Assembly (NCBI RefSeq): GCF_001665625.1
Contig: NZ_LZSY01000110.1
Coordinates: forward strand, 1-64,000
Length of the DNA stretch: 64,000 bases
Direction of reading: 5' to 3'
From: Mycolicibacterium peregrinum
GTDB taxonomy: Bacteria; Actinomycetota; Actinomycetes; Mycobacteriales; Mycobacteriaceae
Shown: positions 62,447 to 64,000 of the stretch, piece after piece
Layout: each line of letters opens with the position of its first letter
How positions within the stretch are numbered: the stretch's first letter is position 1
Program-made: the position numbers and the translations under genes
The notes under the pieces: generated by a model
What the model was told of the DNA's origin: nothing
What the model saw: only the letters and a program-made list of their open reading frames with translations
The model's database searches: none

Positions 62447-64000
62447 ATGACGAGCGATCGCCGCACCGTTCCAGCGGTGCTGGACCGGGTTGCCGTGGAG
62501 TTTTCCGACCATGAGGCCCTGGTCAGCGACAATAAGAGCCTCACCTATTCGGAACTGCGCGCGCACGTACGCCAAGCCGCTGCGGCGATGATCGACCTCG
62601 GTGTCGAACCCGGCGACCGGGTGGCGATCTGGTCTCCCAACACCTGGCACTGGGTGGTGGCCTGCCTGGCCACCCACTACGCCGGTGCGCAGATGGTGCC
62701 GCTGAACACCCGCTACACCGCCAGCGAGGCCACCGACATCCTGGCCCGCACCGAGGCCCCGCTGCTGATCGCCTCGGGCGAGTTCCTCGGCTCGGACCGC
62801 GCGGCCGAACTGGACCGCGACGCACTTCCCGCGTTGCGGCACATCGTGCGGGTGCCCATCGAGAAACAGGACGGAACCTGGGACGAGTTCGTCGCCCGGG
62901 GATCCGGACCGGATGCCCTGGAAAAGGTCGACGTGCGGGCGGCTGCGGTGCAGCCCGACGACGTCTCCGACATCCTGTTCACCTCCGGCACCACCGGGCG
63001 CAGCAAGGGTGTGCGCTGCGCCCACCGCCAGTCACTCGACGGATCGGCAGCTTGGGCCGAGTGCGGCCAGGTCACCAGCACCGACCGCTACCTGTGTATC
63101 AACCCCTTCTTCCACAACTTCGGCTACAAGGCCGGCATCCTGGCCTGCCTGCAGACCGGCGCCACGCTGTACCCGGTGCTCACCTTCAAGCCTGAACAGG
63201 TCCTGAAAACCATTGCCGAACAGCGCATCACGGTGCTGCCCGGCCCGCCGACCATCTTCCAGACCCTGCTGGACCAGCCCAACCGCGCGGACTACGACCT
63301 GTCCTCGCTGCGCTTCTCGGTGACCGGCGCGGCCGTCGTCCCGGTAGTGCTGATCGAGCGGATGCAGTCAGAGCTCGACATCGACATCGTCCTGACCGCC
63401 TATGGCCTGACCGAGGCGGCCGGCTTCGGCACCATGTGCAGCGCCGACGACGACGCCGTCACCGTGGCCACCACCTGCGGCCGGCCCATCGCCGATTTCG
63501 AACTGCGCCTCGCTGATTCGGGCGAGGTGCTGCTGCGCGGACCCAACGTCATGCTCGGCTACCTCGACGACCCCGAGGCCACCGCGGCCGCGATCGACAC
63601 CGAGGGCTGGCTGCACACCGGCGACATCGGGACGCTCGACGCCCGCGGCAACCTGACCATCACCGACCGGCTCAAGGACATGTACATCAGCGGCGGGTTC
63701 AACGTTTACCCGGCCGAGATCGAGCAGGTGCTGGCCCGGTTGGACGGTGTCGCCGAGACGGCGGTGATCGGCGTTCCCGACGAGCGGCTCGGTGAAGTCG
63801 GGAAGGCCTTCGTGGTACTCAAGCCGGGCGTGACGCTCGACGAGGTGGCCGTGATCGCGTACGCACGTGAGCATCTGGCGAACTTCAAGGCGCCGCGATC
63901 AATTGAGTTTCTGGATGTGCTGCCGCGAAATCCGGGCGGCAAGGTGATCAAACCGGTGCTGCGCAGCAGAGGGACCCGAGAAGGGGTGCAATGGACCTGA
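62447..64000 (+). CDS. fadD3: HIP-CoA synthetase (acyl-CoA ligase)
   Basis: 517 residues, complete. AMP-binding motif DILFTSGTTGRSKGV (about 176-189), TAYGLTEAAGFG, the hinge GDIGTLDARGNLTITDRLKDMYISGGFNVYP and the catalytic Lys near the end in RNPGGKVIKP. FadD3 activates HIP, the bicyclic propionate left after A/B ring loss, to HIP-CoA, which is both the pathway substrate and the KstR2 inducer. ATG with GGGAG upstream. Its stop is exactly the last base of the window and overlaps a likely next start. Confidence 0.96.
   Translation: MTSDRRTVPAVLDRVAVEFSDHEALVSDNKSLTYSELRAHVRQAAAAMIDLGVEPGDRVAIWSPNTWHWVVACLATHYAGAQMVPLNTRYTASEATDILARTEAPLLIASGEFLGSDRAAELDRDALPALRHIVRVPIEKQDGTWDEFVARGSGPDALEKVDVRAAAVQPDDVSDILFTSGTTGRSKGVRCAHRQSLDGSAAWAECGQVTSTDRYLCINPFFHNFGYKAGILACLQTGATLYPVLTFKPEQVLKTIAEQRITVLPGPPTIFQTLLDQPNRADYDLSSLRFSVTGAAVVPVVLIERMQSELDIDIVLTAYGLTEAAGFGTMCSADDDAVTVATTCGRPIADFELRLADSGEVLLRGPNVMLGYLDDPEATAAAIDTEGWLHTGDIGTLDARGNLTITDRLKDMYISGGFNVYPAEIEQVLARLDGVAETAVIGVPDERLGEVGKAFVVLKPGVTLDEVAVIAYAREHLANFKAPRSIEFLDVLPRNPGGKVIKPVLRSRGTREGVQWT
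63991..64000 (+). CDS. Possible start of the next acyl-CoA dehydrogenase gene (three codons only)
   Basis: ATGGACCTGA overlaps the fadD3 stop in another frame and would encode Met-Asp-Leu. In M. tuberculosis fadE31 follows fadD3 directly, so this is the expected gene. Only position supports it; AAGGGG lies about eight bases before the ATG. Confidence 0.4.

Overview
The window is GC-rich actinobacterial DNA, best read as a fast-growing Mycobacterium (Mycolicibacterium-type). The argument rests on gene content and order. It carries two large blocks of the mycobacterial cholesterol-degradation locus in the order known from M. tuberculosis Rv3536c-Rv3562: hsaE/G/F, kstD, chsH3, the cyp125-igr operon, fadA5, ddn, the echA20-ipdABC operon, fadA6, kstR2, ipdF, fadE30 and fadD3. 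KstR and KstR2 operators sit where expected. An ESX-type secreted protein pair, Ddn and an MbtH-NRPS unit also fit a mycobacterium.

Layout. 1-2207 (minus): 5' end of an NRPS (C then A domain) preceded by an MbtH-like gene. 2208-3374: gene-free, with an AT-rich dyad cluster. 3375-7479: a RecQ-type helicase with a phosphoribosyltransferase-like tail, then a secreted alpha/beta hydrolase. 7476-12893: hsaF-hsaG-hsaE divergent from kstD-chsH3 around a perfect KstR box. 12931-14112: a solo AbiEi/DUF559 gene flanked by related hairpin repeats. 14199-16129: an ESX-substrate-like heterodimer pair. 16205-24392: cyp125-fadE28-fadE29-chsH2-chsH1-ltp2 (side-chain removal) divergent from fadA5, an NTF2-like gene and ddn. 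24591-29207: three tandem secreted histidine phosphatases. 29277-34505: two SDR genes divergent from echA20-ipdA-ipdB-ipdC at a KstR2 box (C/D ring catabolism).

34600-46296: an accessory block between ipdC and fadA6, with a methyltransferase, a complete narGHJI operon, and a CDF transporter, FdhF/YdeP oxidoreductase and DUF1345 protein on the other strand. Its two edges are marked by related hairpin terminators. 46381-48146: fadA6 and the regulator kstR2 with its own operator. 48261-60359: a second accessory block, with an isochorismatase-fold hydrolase plus AmiS/UreI channel, a response regulator-kinase-DUF4173 operon, and a tightly coupled five-gene SWIM-DUF5691-MoxR-DUF5682-VWA operon resembling the uncharacterised enterobacterial yehL/M/P/Q set. 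60463-64000: ipdF and fadE30 divergent from fadD3 at a third KstR2 box. The last ten bases probably begin fadE31.

How the genes work together. CYP125 oxidises the sterol side chain. ChsE1/E2, ChsH1/H2, Ltp2 and FadA5 shorten and remove it. KstD and the HsaE-F-G trio act on rings A/B and on the released 2-hydroxydienoate. FadD3, FadE30, IpdF, IpdC, EchA20, IpdAB and FadA6 degrade rings C/D under KstR2. The most promising under-described parts are the yeh-like MoxR/VWA operon, the DUF559 gene with its hairpin repeats, and the phosphatase triplet with its conserved C-terminal ending. No tRNA, rRNA, CRISPR array or recognisable insertion sequence was seen. Comparisons with other genomes are from memory of gene order and were not searched.
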